NCBI GenBank assembly: GCA_021780105.1
Contig: JAJXZJ010000052.1
Location: forward strand, 62,001-126,000
DNA: 64,000 bases
Direction of reading: 5' to 3'
Source of the DNA: a bacterium
GTDB lineage: Bacteria; Verrucomicrobiota; Verrucomicrobiia; Limisphaerales; J093
The notes beneath the pieces were generated by a model. It searched no databases. It had not been told where the DNA came from and saw only the letters and a program-made list of their open reading frames with translations. Below are positions 1-6,077 of this stretch, piece after piece. Made by a program: the position numbers and the translations under genes. Every line of letters starts with the position of its first letter. The stretch's first letter is position 1.

Positions 1-66
1 TGGTTTCGGTGGAGGGTTTGGTTTCGTTGGAAGCAACAGCTTACCAGCAAGGCCAAACAGACTCAC
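1..66 (-). CDS. Partial N-terminus of a virion-region protein, runs off window edge
   Basis: Downstream of the capsid gene, a GTG codon (66-64, minus) opens a frame that stays open to the window edge. It reads MSLFGLAGKLLLPTKPNPPP, a short hydrophobic stretch followed by proline- and lysine-rich sequence. Only 22 codons are visible, so function cannot be assigned. Its position right after the capsid gene in the same direction suggests another structural or membrane protein of the same operon. The start codon and even the reality of the gene are uncertain. Confidence 0.35.
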   Translation of the reverse strand, partial: MSLFGLAGKLLLPTKPNPPPKP

Positions 67-91
67 GACGACTCTGAAAAAGAGAGCCACT

Positions 92-1153
92 TTACACCCC
101 GGAAACCTGTTGAGTGATAGATTGCGGTATCAACAACTTGTGCGTCGTCATCGTGGTGATGGCCGCCGAGTTCGCAATGTTGCTGCCGGTGATGCGCATC
201 TGCCCGCCGGCGAGCGCGGTGGCGTCCAGGGGCCACGCGGAGCGCAAAGCGAACGTGTCCGTTTGTGTCATGTCCCCAATCAAGTCGTAGTGTAAAACGC
301 CCAGCCCCGCGTTTGTCATGGGAATAGCCGAGAGCTGGTTCATGTGAACACGAGCCATCGGGGTGTCCCGGAACACCGTTCGACCTTGATACTCAATACC
401 ATACGTGTCGTTGTATTCGTCGGCCAACGACCACGTTCGGGAATATCCCGTTGAGCGGCCCGAACCGTAATCAATGAGGGTAAACCCGGTCAACAGACCA
501 CCTTGCGCAATTTGGTCCAGCGTCACATTCCCGGTTCGCCCCCACGGGAGCGATGTCGTGCGCAGTTCGCTTTTCCAGTGCGGAAAAGTGTTTGTCGGGT
601 CAATAACCGACGCATAGTGGAGAGTTAAATCCAACTTAACTCCTGGGTATGTCAAGTCGGCGGTGAACGTGTTCGCGATTGACGCGCGCGTCGGAATGGA
701 AACATTCAACAGTGGAGGAGTCGCGTAGCGCGGAAGCGGTAGCGCACAGTAGGTCTTGTAAGGTTCGCGCAATTCGGGGTGAGCGAACCAGATGTTATGC
801 TGCATATGGAACCACGTCGCTGCTGTCACGCCCTGCCATGAGAGCGAGTCGTAATCGCGGTTGCCAAAAACCTGCCTCTCATATTCGGCGATACCGGCCC
901 CTTCCGCATTAACACAATCCCGCTTGCCATCTGGGCCTTCATCCACGGTGAGCGTGATATTCCGACACAGCCCGAACAGACAGTCGGGAGCGTAGCCAGA
1001 CACGGCGGAACCGTCGGTTTTAACCGACGCGGAAATGGTCATTCCCTCCAGCCAGAAGCCCCGGTTCGGCAACTGTTTGGAAACGACGGTGCCAAAGTTG
1101 TCCTTTTTACCGTCAGACAACGAGAGTGTATCGGTGAACTTTTTGAAAAGCAT
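92..1153 (-). CDS. Putative double-jelly-roll major capsid protein
   Basis: The 353-residue protein has no signal peptide and is rich in beta-prone segments, aromatic residues, Thr and Ser. The N-terminal part reads like the first strands of PRD1/PM2-type capsomers: a polar stretch, then LPNRGFWLEGMTISASV (about residues 28-44), then a FGLCRNITLTV strand near residue 64. Length fits double-jelly-roll capsid proteins (PM2 P2 about 270, PRD1 P3 about 395). The packaging-type ATPase two to three genes upstream and the intervening single-helix proteins support a capsid role. The family assignment rests on pattern reading and synteny, not on a search. A different beta-rich virion protein, such as a spike, is the alternative. 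The start at 1153 has no strong Shine-Dalgarno. Confidence 0.66.
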   Translation of the reverse strand: MLFKKFTDTLSLSDGKKDNFGTVVSKQLPNRGFWLEGMTISASVKTDGSAVSGYAPDCLFGLCRNITLTVDEGPDGKRDCVNAEGAGIAEYERQVFGNRDYDSLSWQGVTAATWFHMQHNIWFAHPELREPYKTYCALPLPRYATPPLLNVSIPTRASIANTFTADLTYPGVKLDLTLHYASVIDPTNTFPHWKSELRTTSLPWGRTGNVTLDQIAQGGLLTGFTLIDYGSGRSTGYSRTWSLADEYNDTYGIEYQGRTVFRDTPMARVHMNQLSAIPMTNAGLGVLHYDLIGDMTQTDTFALRSAWPLDATALAGGQMRITGSNIANSAAITTMTTHKLLIPQSITQQVSGV

Positions 1154-1176
1154 AGTAAAAAGCGTTCAGGTGAAAC

Positions 1177-1275
1177 TCAGGCGGCGGATTTGACGGCGGT
1201 ATACTTGTTGTAAAGCCAAATGCCGATCAGCGTCGCGACGACGGTGGCCAGAAAGGGTGCGATGTATCGGTTCAT
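1177..1275 (-). CDS. Single-transmembrane viral membrane peptide, 32 aa
   Basis: The minus-strand ATG at 1275 opens a 32-codon frame ending in TGA at 1177-1179. The product starts MNRYIAPFLATVVATLIGIW and ends in a charged YNKYTAVKS-type tail. It has one hydrophobic helix of about 17 residues, a short N-terminus and a basic C-terminus. It begins one base beyond the stop of the 40-residue gene upstream and lies 23 bases from the capsid gene start. Small single-helix proteins are typical of the internal membrane of PRD1/PM2-like virions; that role here is inferred from position and topology. Confidence 0.6.
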   Translation of the reverse strand: MNRYIAPFLATVVATLIGIWLYNKYTAVKSAA

Positions 1276-1276
1276 A

Positions 1277-1399
1277 TCAGGGGTTGATGGTGGTATTTTT
1301 CGCTTTCCAGTTCGCGATGGCGTAGTTGAGTCCAATCCCCACGGCAACGGCAACCGACGAAATCAGAACGAGAAGCCAGTTTTGTTTGATCCAGTTCAT
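1277..1399 (-). CDS. Single-transmembrane viral membrane peptide, 40 aa
   Basis: The minus-strand ATG at 1399 opens a 40-codon frame closed by TGA at 1277-1279. The protein begins MNWIKQNWLLVLISSVAVAV and continues GIGLNYAIANWKAKN, giving one clear membrane helix flanked by Trp and Lys residues. It directly precedes the 32-residue membrane peptide with only one base between them, so the two are probably co-translated. It is the first minus-strand gene after a 290-base stretch occupied by an opposite-strand frame. It is likely a minor capsid or internal-membrane protein of the virus; there is no sequence family I can name. Confidence 0.6.
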   Translation of the reverse strand: MNWIKQNWLLVLISSVAVAVGIGLNYAIANWKAKNTTINP

Positions 1400-1422
1400 T
1401 GTTGGAAGTGTATACCGGACGC

Positions 1423-1480
1423 TTTGAGTATCAAACTTCCTTTGTTCCCCATTGTTACTCTGTTATTTACTTGAGTATGA
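1423..1480. promoter_or_regulatory. Palindrome and direct repeats in a divergent intergenic space
   Basis: Between the membrane-peptide gene (minus, start 1399) and the plus-strand frame (start 1500) lies TTTGAGTATCAAA (1423-1435), a perfect TTTGA-N3-TCAAA palindrome. The core TTGAGTAT recurs at 1471-1478. The spacer is more AT-rich than the surrounding genes. This is what operator sites for a divergent promoter would look like, with the plus-strand protein as possible regulator. No convincing -35/-10 pair was assigned. Confidence 0.35.
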
Positions 1481-1499
1481 GTGGTGATACCTTGCAACC

Positions 1500-1769
1500 A
1501 TGTTTTATTTTACATCTGCGCCGCCGAGACCGGCCACGGCCACGGCCACCACCGCCACCACCGCGCCGGAGCGGAAGCGAAACCTGCTTGTCATTGACCT
1601 CGACGATCCGGATGAGGAAAGTTTGCGTAAAGCTCACTCGCTCGCCATGAAGAAGCTCTACGCGCGGAAAGGCGGCCGGCCAAAGAAGATCAAATCCTCT
1701 CCAGTCGCGGACGGTTCCGCACAAACCGGAGCCGGTAGCGTTCCGTCTGCAACCGCTCCGTCTGCCTGA
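1500..1769 (+). CDS. Small basic protein with AT-hook-like motif, opposite strand to the viral operon
   Basis: The frame encodes 89 residues: a low-complexity Ala/Thr/Pro N-terminus, an ordered-looking core RNLLVIDLDDPDEESLRKA, then MKKLYARKGGRPKKIK, whose GRPKK resembles an AT-hook or other minor-groove DNA-binding patch. The composition is more protein-like than the competing minus-strand frame (1467-1814), which is rich in Arg, Cys and Trp. Its last 80 bases run antisense to the 3' end of the ATPase gene. It is the only plus-strand gene in the element and faces away from the capsid module, so a regulatory or nucleoid role is possible. That is inference; the gene itself is only moderately secure. 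Confidence 0.48.
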   Translation: MFYFTSAPPRPATATATTATTAPERKRNLLVIDLDDPDEESLRKAHSLAMKKLYARKGGRPKKIKSSPVADGSAQTGAGSVPSATAPSA

Positions 1770-2418
1770 GCAGACAGGTTTTTTCAGGGAGGGAAGCAAC
1801 CTCCCCTTTTTCAAGCCCGCACGTTTCTAAGAAGTCGAGCGCGCGGGTTTCGTTTTGCCGGAACGCGAGGACTTGGTTGAACTGTGAACGAAGCCGATTG
1901 TTCACGAAGTTTGATGCTTGAGCGATGCACAACAGCGAAGTCCGGTAACAGCGTCCGGTTTCGGCTAAACAAGACAACCCGCGTGGAATGTCGCTCCGCG
2001 CGGCTCCCACGAAGTTTTGAAGCTCGTCAATCACGACGAGTTTTTCGCGCGCCGGTCCTTGCGAACACGCGAGAAAAGTCCAGTCCGTGAAAAACTGAAA
2101 CGCGACATCCAGCGAACCTGTGAAGCAGACGTGCGGGTTAAAAACTACCGTTGCACCGCGCTCGAAAGCCGCTTGCATCTGCCCCGGCCGGGAAAGCTGT
2201 CGCGCGGGAAGCCGGAGCGAAAACTCCCCTTTATGGTCGAATACGAATAGTTGACCGGCCGGGTTTTTTTTCTTCCATGAAGTGATCAAGCAAAGGGCGG
2301 CCGATGTTTTTCCGCTCCCGCTGGGTCCGGTGATGAGTGTTCGACGCGTCTCCGCTCGATAGTCTGGTTTCATAAAGTTGCCGGCCGGAGGAATATCACT
2401 CCGGCCGGCGGCGCGCAT
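1690..2418 (-). CDS. Genome-packaging ATPase (FtsK/HerA P-loop superfamily)
   Basis: The 242-residue protein carries a clear P-loop GPSGSGKTSA (Walker A, residues 31-40), the segment VFDHKGEFS (59-67) often seen in HerA/FtsK/VirD4 ATPases, and Walker B LVVIDE (117-122) followed by LQNF. A CIAQASN segment near residue 154 could be the sensor region with its glutamine. The size and minimal single-domain layout match the packaging ATPases of PRD1 (P9) and PM2-like viruses, which pump DNA into a preformed capsid. It lies upstream of the membrane peptides and capsid gene. An internal ATG (codon 16, at 2373) is an alternative start; neither start has a good ribosome-binding site. Confidence 0.8.
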   Translation of the reverse strand: MRAAGRSDIPPAGNFMKPDYRAETRRTLITGPSGSGKTSAALCLITSWKKKNPAGQLFVFDHKGEFSLRLPARQLSRPGQMQAAFERGATVVFNPHVCFTGSLDVAFQFFTDWTFLACSQGPAREKLVVIDELQNFVGAARSDIPRGLSCLAETGRCYRTSLLCIAQASNFVNNRLRSQFNQVLAFRQNETRALDFLETCGLEKGEVASLPEKTCLLRQTERLQTERYRLRFVRNRPRLERI

Positions 2419-2451
2419 GAAGATGTCGGCATTATCCGGCCGACGCGGAGA

Positions 2452-3192
2452 TTATGTTTTCGCGGACGGGGCGGCCGGTTTCTGCAGGCAAGAAAGCTCG
2501 ATCAACTGGCCGGCGACTGCGGTCGCTGACGGAGCATCTACCACTTCGGCAACCAGCTTTGACACCTGGGCGAGAACTCCTTTTTCGGCTTGGTGTTGGA
2601 TAAGCCAGCTTTTGAAGCGTTCACCGGCGAGTTGTCCTTGCTGGGTTTCGATGAGCTTCCGCGCAACTTCCACACCCTGCGCGAGCGCGGTTGAAACTTT
2701 ATTTGCTTGTTTGCTGCGGAGTGTTCCCCACAGCCCAAAAACAGCCCCAATTCCAACGGAAATCACGTCTCCCCACACCGGCACCGCACTCGCGACGTTC
2801 TGTGCGAGTTGAACCGACGGGGCAGGGGAGTAGGTATAAAGCTCGTTGGTGGTGACGACTGGAACGCTCTGGGTGGTGCCGCTCACCACCGGAACGCTCT
2901 GGGTGGTGAGCGTTACCACCGGAACAGTGGAAGTGAACACGCCGGATGGTGAGGACACCACCACCGGCGCGAAGTTCGTCGTCGTGGTGACGACTGGCGC
3001 GAAGTTCGTCGTCGTGGTGACGACTGGCGCGAAGTTCGTCGTCGTGGTCCGGTTCGTTTCGATGGTGAACAGCTTTTGTTCCAACCTCGTGGGGCCGGGA
3101 CTTCCGCAGCCGGAAAGTAAAAAAAGCCCGCACACCGCCGCAAGCGCGGCGGCGGCGGGCATCGGTGTGGTGGGGCGCGAAAGTTTCATCAC
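2452..3192 (-). CDS. Repeat-containing lipoprotein with C-terminal membrane/helical domain
   Basis: This 246-residue protein starts with a lipoprotein signal peptide ending in the lipobox FLLSGC (Cys near residue 29). Residues about 48-115 are Thr/Val repeats: three copies of TTTTNFAPVV and two of TQSVPVV, encoded by 30-bp DNA repeats. A hydrophobic glycine-containing segment VWGDVISVGIGAVFGLWGTL follows near residues 138-158. A charged helical tail ends the protein. The start ATG overlaps the stop of the upstream gene. A lipid-anchored protein in a tailless-virus operon could be a receptor-binding, membrane-remodelling, superinfection-exclusion or lysis protein; the sequence does not decide. 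Confidence 0.7.
   Translation of the reverse strand: MMKLSRPTTPMPAAAALAAVCGLFLLSGCGSPGPTRLEQKLFTIETNRTTTTNFAPVVTTTTNFAPVVTTTTNFAPVVVSSPSGVFTSTVPVVTLTTQSVPVVSGTTQSVPVVTTNELYTYSPAPSVQLAQNVASAVPVWGDVISVGIGAVFGLWGTLRSKQANKVSTALAQGVEVARKLIETQQGQLAGERFKSWLIQHQAEKGVLAQVSKLVAEVVDAPSATAVAGQLIELSCLQKPAAPSAKT
2861..3048. repeat. In-frame 30-bp tandem repeats inside the lipoprotein gene
   Basis: Two related repeat blocks with the same 30-bp period (10 codons) are visible. GGAACGCTCTGGGTGGTG begins at 2861 and 2891, with a diverged third start at 2921. GAAGTTCGTCGTCGTGGTGA begins at 2971, 3001 and 3031, the last copy truncated. The period keeps the reading frame, so copy-number change would alter protein length without disrupting it. 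Confidence 0.85.
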
Positions 3193-3578
3193 ACGGCCGG
3201 GACAGGGGCCGGGGCGGCCGGGGCGGCCGGGGCGGCGGTAACTATAGGCGTAACCAACGCAGCGGCGGCGTCGGAAAGGCGTTTCGCGGAGTGTTTTTTT
3301 CCGGGGACGAACTTGCCACCGGCGGCGGCAATGAGCGGCTCCATGGCGGTTTGCAGCTCCACGGTCGGGGTCACATCCCCGGAAGCAATCGGGTCGCTTG
3401 CGTGTTCCGCGGGAACTTGGAGGCCGGACGACAGTTCGTGAACGTTCAGGAAGTTTCCATCATTGGTGACGCCGGAAACGATGCAGAGTCGGGGCACCGC
3501 GTAAACATCACCCGGCCGGGCAATCTTTACAATGTCCCCGACTGCGGGAGCGTTTCCTGACGGATAGTTCTTGCTCAT
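3189..3578 (-). CDS. Hypothetical protein of the viral operon, 129 aa
   Basis: The protein has a compact, probably beta-rich N-terminal half (GNAPAVGDIVKIARPGDVYA, then LCIVSGVTNDGNFLNVHEL) and an Ala/Pro-rich flexible tail (PAAPAAPAPVPAV). There is no signal peptide or membrane helix. Its stop overlaps the ATG of the following lipoprotein gene and its start follows the previous stop by 9 bases, so it belongs to the operon. I do not recognise a family. A small virion or assembly protein is plausible from context only. Confidence 0.62.
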   Translation of the reverse strand: MSKNYPSGNAPAVGDIVKIARPGDVYAVPRLCIVSGVTNDGNFLNVHELSSGLQVPAEHASDPIASGDVTPTVELQTAMEPLIAAAGGKFVPGKKHSAKRLSDAAAALVTPIVTAAPAAPAAPAPVPAV

Positions 3579-3587
3579 ACTTTGTTT

Positions 3588-4091
3588 TTACTCTGTTTCG
3601 TTGCGTTTTTGGTGTTTTTCGGCCGCAACCTGCCGGACTTCGGCGGCGGCGGCTAAAAGGGAAGGGGCGCGGGTCGCGTAAAAAATTACGAGCGCGCCGA
3701 GCGGCGTGGTGGCCCACTGTTGTCCGTATTCGACAATCACGTCGCCCCAATGCTGCCCGGCTTGCTGGATGTCGGCTTCATCGGGTGATATGCTGGCACA
3801 GATTTCGCGCGCTTCGTCCTTCGACAGCCCGGCGCGGCGGGCGAAGATGGAGAGGCCCCCGGCGATTCCGCGCTCGATTGAGCGAGCCACCGTGACACCA
3901 GCCTTGACAGCGAAAGCTCGATCAAGGGAGGAACCACGGACAGCGCCACCTTGCGGCGCGCTGCCTTCTTCCACCGACACAGCCAGCCCGTGGGCTTGGA
4001 GCACGGGGCCGAAGTCCACAGGGCCTTCCGACCGGCTTTCGACAGCGGTTTCGACAGGAGCTTGAGCACGAAAAGCGGCGTGTTCACTCAT
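3588..4091 (-). CDS. Hypothetical protein of the viral operon, 167 aa, one possible membrane segment
   Basis: The first 80 residues are polar and low in structure-forming residues. A central helical part contains LSKDEAREICASISPDEADI, and near residues 127-148 lies the moderately hydrophobic TTPLGALVIFYATRAPSLLA, possibly a membrane-associated helix. The C-terminus is charged (AAEKHQKRNETE). The gene overlaps the upstream 73-residue gene by four bases (ATGA) and is followed by the 129-residue gene after 9 bases. No family was recognised; a membrane-linked assembly protein would fit the setting. Confidence 0.6.
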   Translation of the reverse strand: MSEHAAFRAQAPVETAVESRSEGPVDFGPVLQAHGLAVSVEEGSAPQGGAVRGSSLDRAFAVKAGVTVARSIERGIAGGLSIFARRAGLSKDEAREICASISPDEADIQQAGQHWGDVIVEYGQQWATTPLGALVIFYATRAPSLLAAAAEVRQVAAEKHQKRNETE

Positions 4092-4309
4092 GGGCAGGCG
4101 GGCCGGATGTCGAAGGTCTGGTGAATCGCAACGCGGAAGGAACTTTCCAAAGCGTCTGCAGCGGCGGTGGAAATCGGGATGCGTTTTCCCGCGTAGCGGG
4201 CGCGGCGGCCGTCGGTGGGTGGCACCTTGTAGGGCTTCTCTCCGGTGAGTCGTTGTTTCGCAAGAGTTGTCGGTCGCGGCATAGTTTTCGCGTCCGGTCT
4301 AAGCTCCAT
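4088..4309 (-). CDS. Small basic hypothetical protein, 73 aa
   Basis: The ATG at 4309 is preceded by AAGGGGAC, one of the better ribosome-binding sites in this operon. The product is basic and Pro/Arg-rich (PTDGRRARYAGKRIPIS) and ends FDIRPACP. Its stop overlaps the next ATG as ATGA. A longer minus-strand frame over the same bases (4084-4515) has poor, Arg/Pro/Ser-scrambled composition and was not chosen. The basic charge could indicate nucleic-acid contact. No family was recognised. Confidence 0.52.
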   Translation of the reverse strand: MELRPDAKTMPRPTTLAKQRLTGEKPYKVPPTDGRRARYAGKRIPISTAAADALESSFRVAIHQTFDIRPACP

Positions 4310-4370
4310 GTCCCCTTGCTGTGCGACGCAAACCTTAGCAGCTTCCGCTTCGCGGTCAAGCGGTTTTCGC

Positions 4371-5195
4371 TCAATCGGACAACGTTTCTCCCTTCCAAAA
4401 GGTTTCCAGCACGGCTGCCCGGCTCGCTACCGGCTTCGATCTCGACAAGCGGGCTTCCAACTTGCAAACACAGTAGGCGACCTTCCCAAGGTCCACTTGG
4501 CAGCGTTTTCCCCATTTCCCAGCGTCGTTCGTGAACTCGTCGCCCAGCAGCCGTCGAAGTCTCCCCATGTATCGCTTTCCAAGTCCGGCGTCCTGACTCG
4601 AACCTTTAGAAGCAGCTTGCATTTCCTCGTTTCCTTCTGTCGAGCGAAGCGAGCGCGATTGTTCCTTTCCTTCTTTCCCGCCGCGAAGCGGCCCGCTGTG
4701 CAAAGAATCCCGCTTCGCGGAAAGATTTGGAGAGAGAACCCTTTTCCTGATAAGGGATGGACTACATTTTAGCCCAGAATCCGGGCTAGTTTTTAGCCCA
4801 GAATCCGGGCTAGTTTTTAGCCCGGAAGCGTCAAATAAAAGAGTCAACCGGGAGAGGTAAAACCACCCCCGGCGGAAAGCCCACTCCTGTTGAAAGGAAA
4901 TCAAACCGGAAGCTTGGAGTTGAAGCCGGTAGGCCCGCTGGGTCATGCGTGCCCGTCCGGTTTCGCGCTCGATGTCGCGCTCGGAGTGCTCGAAAGAGTC
5001 GCCCCCGGAGCGGCGGGCACGCTCCGCGTAGTGCTTCAAGAGACAGAACGCGCCGGAGGAGATGGCTCGCGCGGAGAGCGCCGCCTCCGCGCGGAGCCAG
5101 AACGCACGGAGGCGGCGGTGTTGATCAATAATTTCTGCCGTTTGCACAGTGGGATCTTTCCTTTTCAGACCGTGCAAACGCGTGACTTTGCTCAC
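4371..5195 (-). CDS. Putative replication initiator with N-terminal winged helix and internal origin
   Basis: The 274-residue protein begins at a GTG (5195). Residues about 45-115 (AISSGAFCLLKHYAERARR through ERETGRARMTQRAYRLQLQA) look like a winged helix-turn-helix of the kind found in plasmid and phage initiators. Residues about 123-146 are an eight-residue repeat SGLKTSPD encoded by 24-bp palindromic iterons. A Lys/Arg-rich linker and a C-terminal helical domain follow. The layout (DNA-binding domain, iterons inside the gene, C-terminal domain) parallels lambda O. The start overlaps the previous gene by 71 bases; a GTG at 5147 preceded by AAAGGAAAGA is an attractive alternative. A transcription regulator is the other possibility. 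Confidence 0.58.
   Translation of the reverse strand: MSKVTRLHGLKRKDPTVQTAEIIDQHRRLRAFWLRAEAALSARAISSGAFCLLKHYAERARRSGGDSFEHSERDIERETGRARMTQRAYRLQLQASGLISFQQEWAFRRGWFYLSRLTLLFDASGLKTSPDSGLKTSPDSGLKCSPSLIRKRVLSPNLSAKRDSLHSGPLRGGKEGKEQSRSLRSTEGNEEMQAASKGSSQDAGLGKRYMGRLRRLLGDEFTNDAGKWGKRCQVDLGKVAYCVCKLEARLSRSKPVASRAAVLETFWKGETLSD
4767..4823. repeat. Iteron-like 24-bp palindromic repeats, candidate replication origin
   Basis: The unit TTTTAGCCCAGAATCCGGG plus CTAG starts at 4767 and again at 4791, and a third, partial unit (TTTTAGCCC) starts at 4815; the period is exactly 24 bp. Each full copy contains the inverted half-sites TAGCCC and GGGCTA seven bases apart (4770-4788 and 4794-4812). The repeats sit in the middle of the putative replication gene and keep frame. 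Tandem palindromic repeats inside an initiator gene are the classic form of a phage origin. Confidence 0.6.
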
Positions 5196-5325
5196 GGTAA
5201 ACGACCGCCGCCAGCAAACAGTCGGCAGCGGCTTCGCGGAAACCCTCCCCAGCGCGGTTGCACACCTTCCATCCGACGGCGGCTTCGCGCATTTTTTTGC
5301 GGAGATGTTTGCAGGAACTTTTCAT
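5125..5325 (-). CDS. Small hypothetical protein, 66 aa
   Basis: The ATG at 5325 overlaps the preceding stop as ATGA, so translation is probably coupled. The product begins MKSSCKHLRKKMREAAVGW, is helical and basic, and continues through FREAAADCLLAAVVYREQS. It could be a small DNA-binding or regulatory protein, but no family is evident. Its 3' end overlaps the start region of the replication gene in another frame; this tells against either the last part of this gene or the earliest start of the next. Confidence 0.5.
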   Translation of the reverse strand: MKSSCKHLRKKMREAAVGWKVCNRAGEGFREAAADCLLAAVVYREQSHAFARSEKERSHCANGRNY

Positions 5326-5522
5326 AGCTCGTAGCAGGTTGGCTTCTGGCAAATGGCAAGCGGAAGCCACGGTTGCTCCATTTCCTCCAACTGCCGCAGT
5401 GCGCGGCGGCGGCGGCGGATGACGTTCGCGGCACCGGGGCCGGCTCCACACGGAGAGTCGAGGAAGGCATCAAACTCGCGGAGGGATTCCAGTAGTTGTC
5501 CTTTTGTTCTTGGCTTTTTCAT
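5322..5522 (-). CDS. Small hypothetical protein, 66 aa, well-supported start
   Basis: The start at 5522 is preceded by GGAGG at a spacing of 8, the clearest Shine-Dalgarno in the viral region, and the ATG overlaps the upstream stop (ATGA). The protein is MKKPRTKGQLLESLREFDAF, then a Gly/Pro turn, then an Arg-rich helix (IRRRRRALRQLEEMEQ) and a Cys-containing tail. It is probably a small helical nucleic-acid-associated protein of the early region. No named family. Confidence 0.62.
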   Translation of the reverse strand: MKKPRTKGQLLESLREFDAFLDSPCGAGPGAANVIRRRRRALRQLEEMEQPWLPLAICQKPTCYEL

Positions 5523-6037
5523 TGATGTTCCTCCGTTCTTGGAAGGTTCCCCGTTAAGAACGCAAAGATGAGGTCCAGACGGCGGTTGACTCCGTCGCGG
5601 AACTCCTTGTCCGGGGTCACGAACGACGGCGCGCGGTTGTCGCGGCGAGTCAGTTCGACGGCGGCAACAAAGTCGGCAAGCGTGAGCGCGTAGAGCAGCG
5701 CCCGGTCGCTGCGAATGCACTCGTCAGTGTCAACGAAACGGTTGGCGATGGCAGCGTCAGCCACGGCTAGCCAGTCGTCGAGCCGGGCGATGGCGCCGGG
5801 CAACTGAACGGCCGGGCAGGTGGTGACGTGACACATGATTTCGCGCGCCTGGCGCTTCAGGAGCGCGGCGAATTGATCTTGCTTTCGCGGTGAGAAGCGT
5901 TCGGGATGCTGAACGTGTTCGTTCAATATTCGGACTTCCATGTCCTGAAGATATTTCGGCCGCGAATCCTGCCGGGGCAGGTCAAGCCGCATTAACTTCT
6001 GTGTAACTGCTATGCTTTGCACTTTTTTGTTTCCCAT
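5519..6037 (-). CDS. First gene of the leftward viral operon, hypothetical, 172 aa
   Basis: From ATG 6037 the protein begins MGNKKVQSIAVTQKLMRLDL and is mostly alpha-helical and charged, with MEVRILNEHVQHPERFSPRK and a C-terminal VNRRLDLIFAFLTGNL. No membrane segment or recognised motif. The same frame extends to a GTG at 6097, which would put a perfect palindrome and a run of nine T (plus strand) inside the gene, so the downstream ATG is preferred; neither start has a clear ribosome-binding site. Being first in the operon, it may be an early regulatory or replication accessory protein. Confidence 0.6.
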   Translation of the reverse strand: MGNKKVQSIAVTQKLMRLDLPRQDSRPKYLQDMEVRILNEHVQHPERFSPRKQDQFAALLKRQAREIMCHVTTCPAVQLPGAIARLDDWLAVADAAIANRFVDTDECIRSDRALLYALTLADFVAAVELTRRDNRAPSFVTPDKEFRDGVNRRLDLIFAFLTGNLPRTEEHQ

Positions 6038-6065
6038 TTGTTCAACGCTGTTTTTTTTTGACCGG

Positions 6066-6077
6066 CGGGCTAGCCCG
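6066..6077. promoter_or_regulatory. Perfect palindrome sharing the iteron half-site
   Basis: CGGGCTAGCCCG is a perfect 12-bp palindrome just upstream of the preferred start of the first viral gene. Its halves, GGGCTA and TAGCCC, are the same hexamers that form the inverted arms of the iterons at 4767-4823, here joined without the seven-base spacer. This would fit autoregulation of the operon by the iteron-binding initiator. Confidence 0.4.

Noticed and set aside
1467-1814. Minus-strand 115-codon frame opposite the AT-hook-like gene
   Set aside because: Product is Arg/Gly/Cys/Trp-rich and low complexity, overlaps the ATPase gene end, and looks like the shadow of the plus-strand frame.
2861-3048. 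Possible CRISPR array because of 30-bp periodic repeats
   Set aside because: Units are directly contiguous without spacers and stay in frame within the lipoprotein gene.
4084-4515. Minus-strand 143-codon frame
   Set aside because: Overlaps both the 73-aa gene and the replication gene; composition (Arg/Pro/Ser) is that of an out-of-frame translation.
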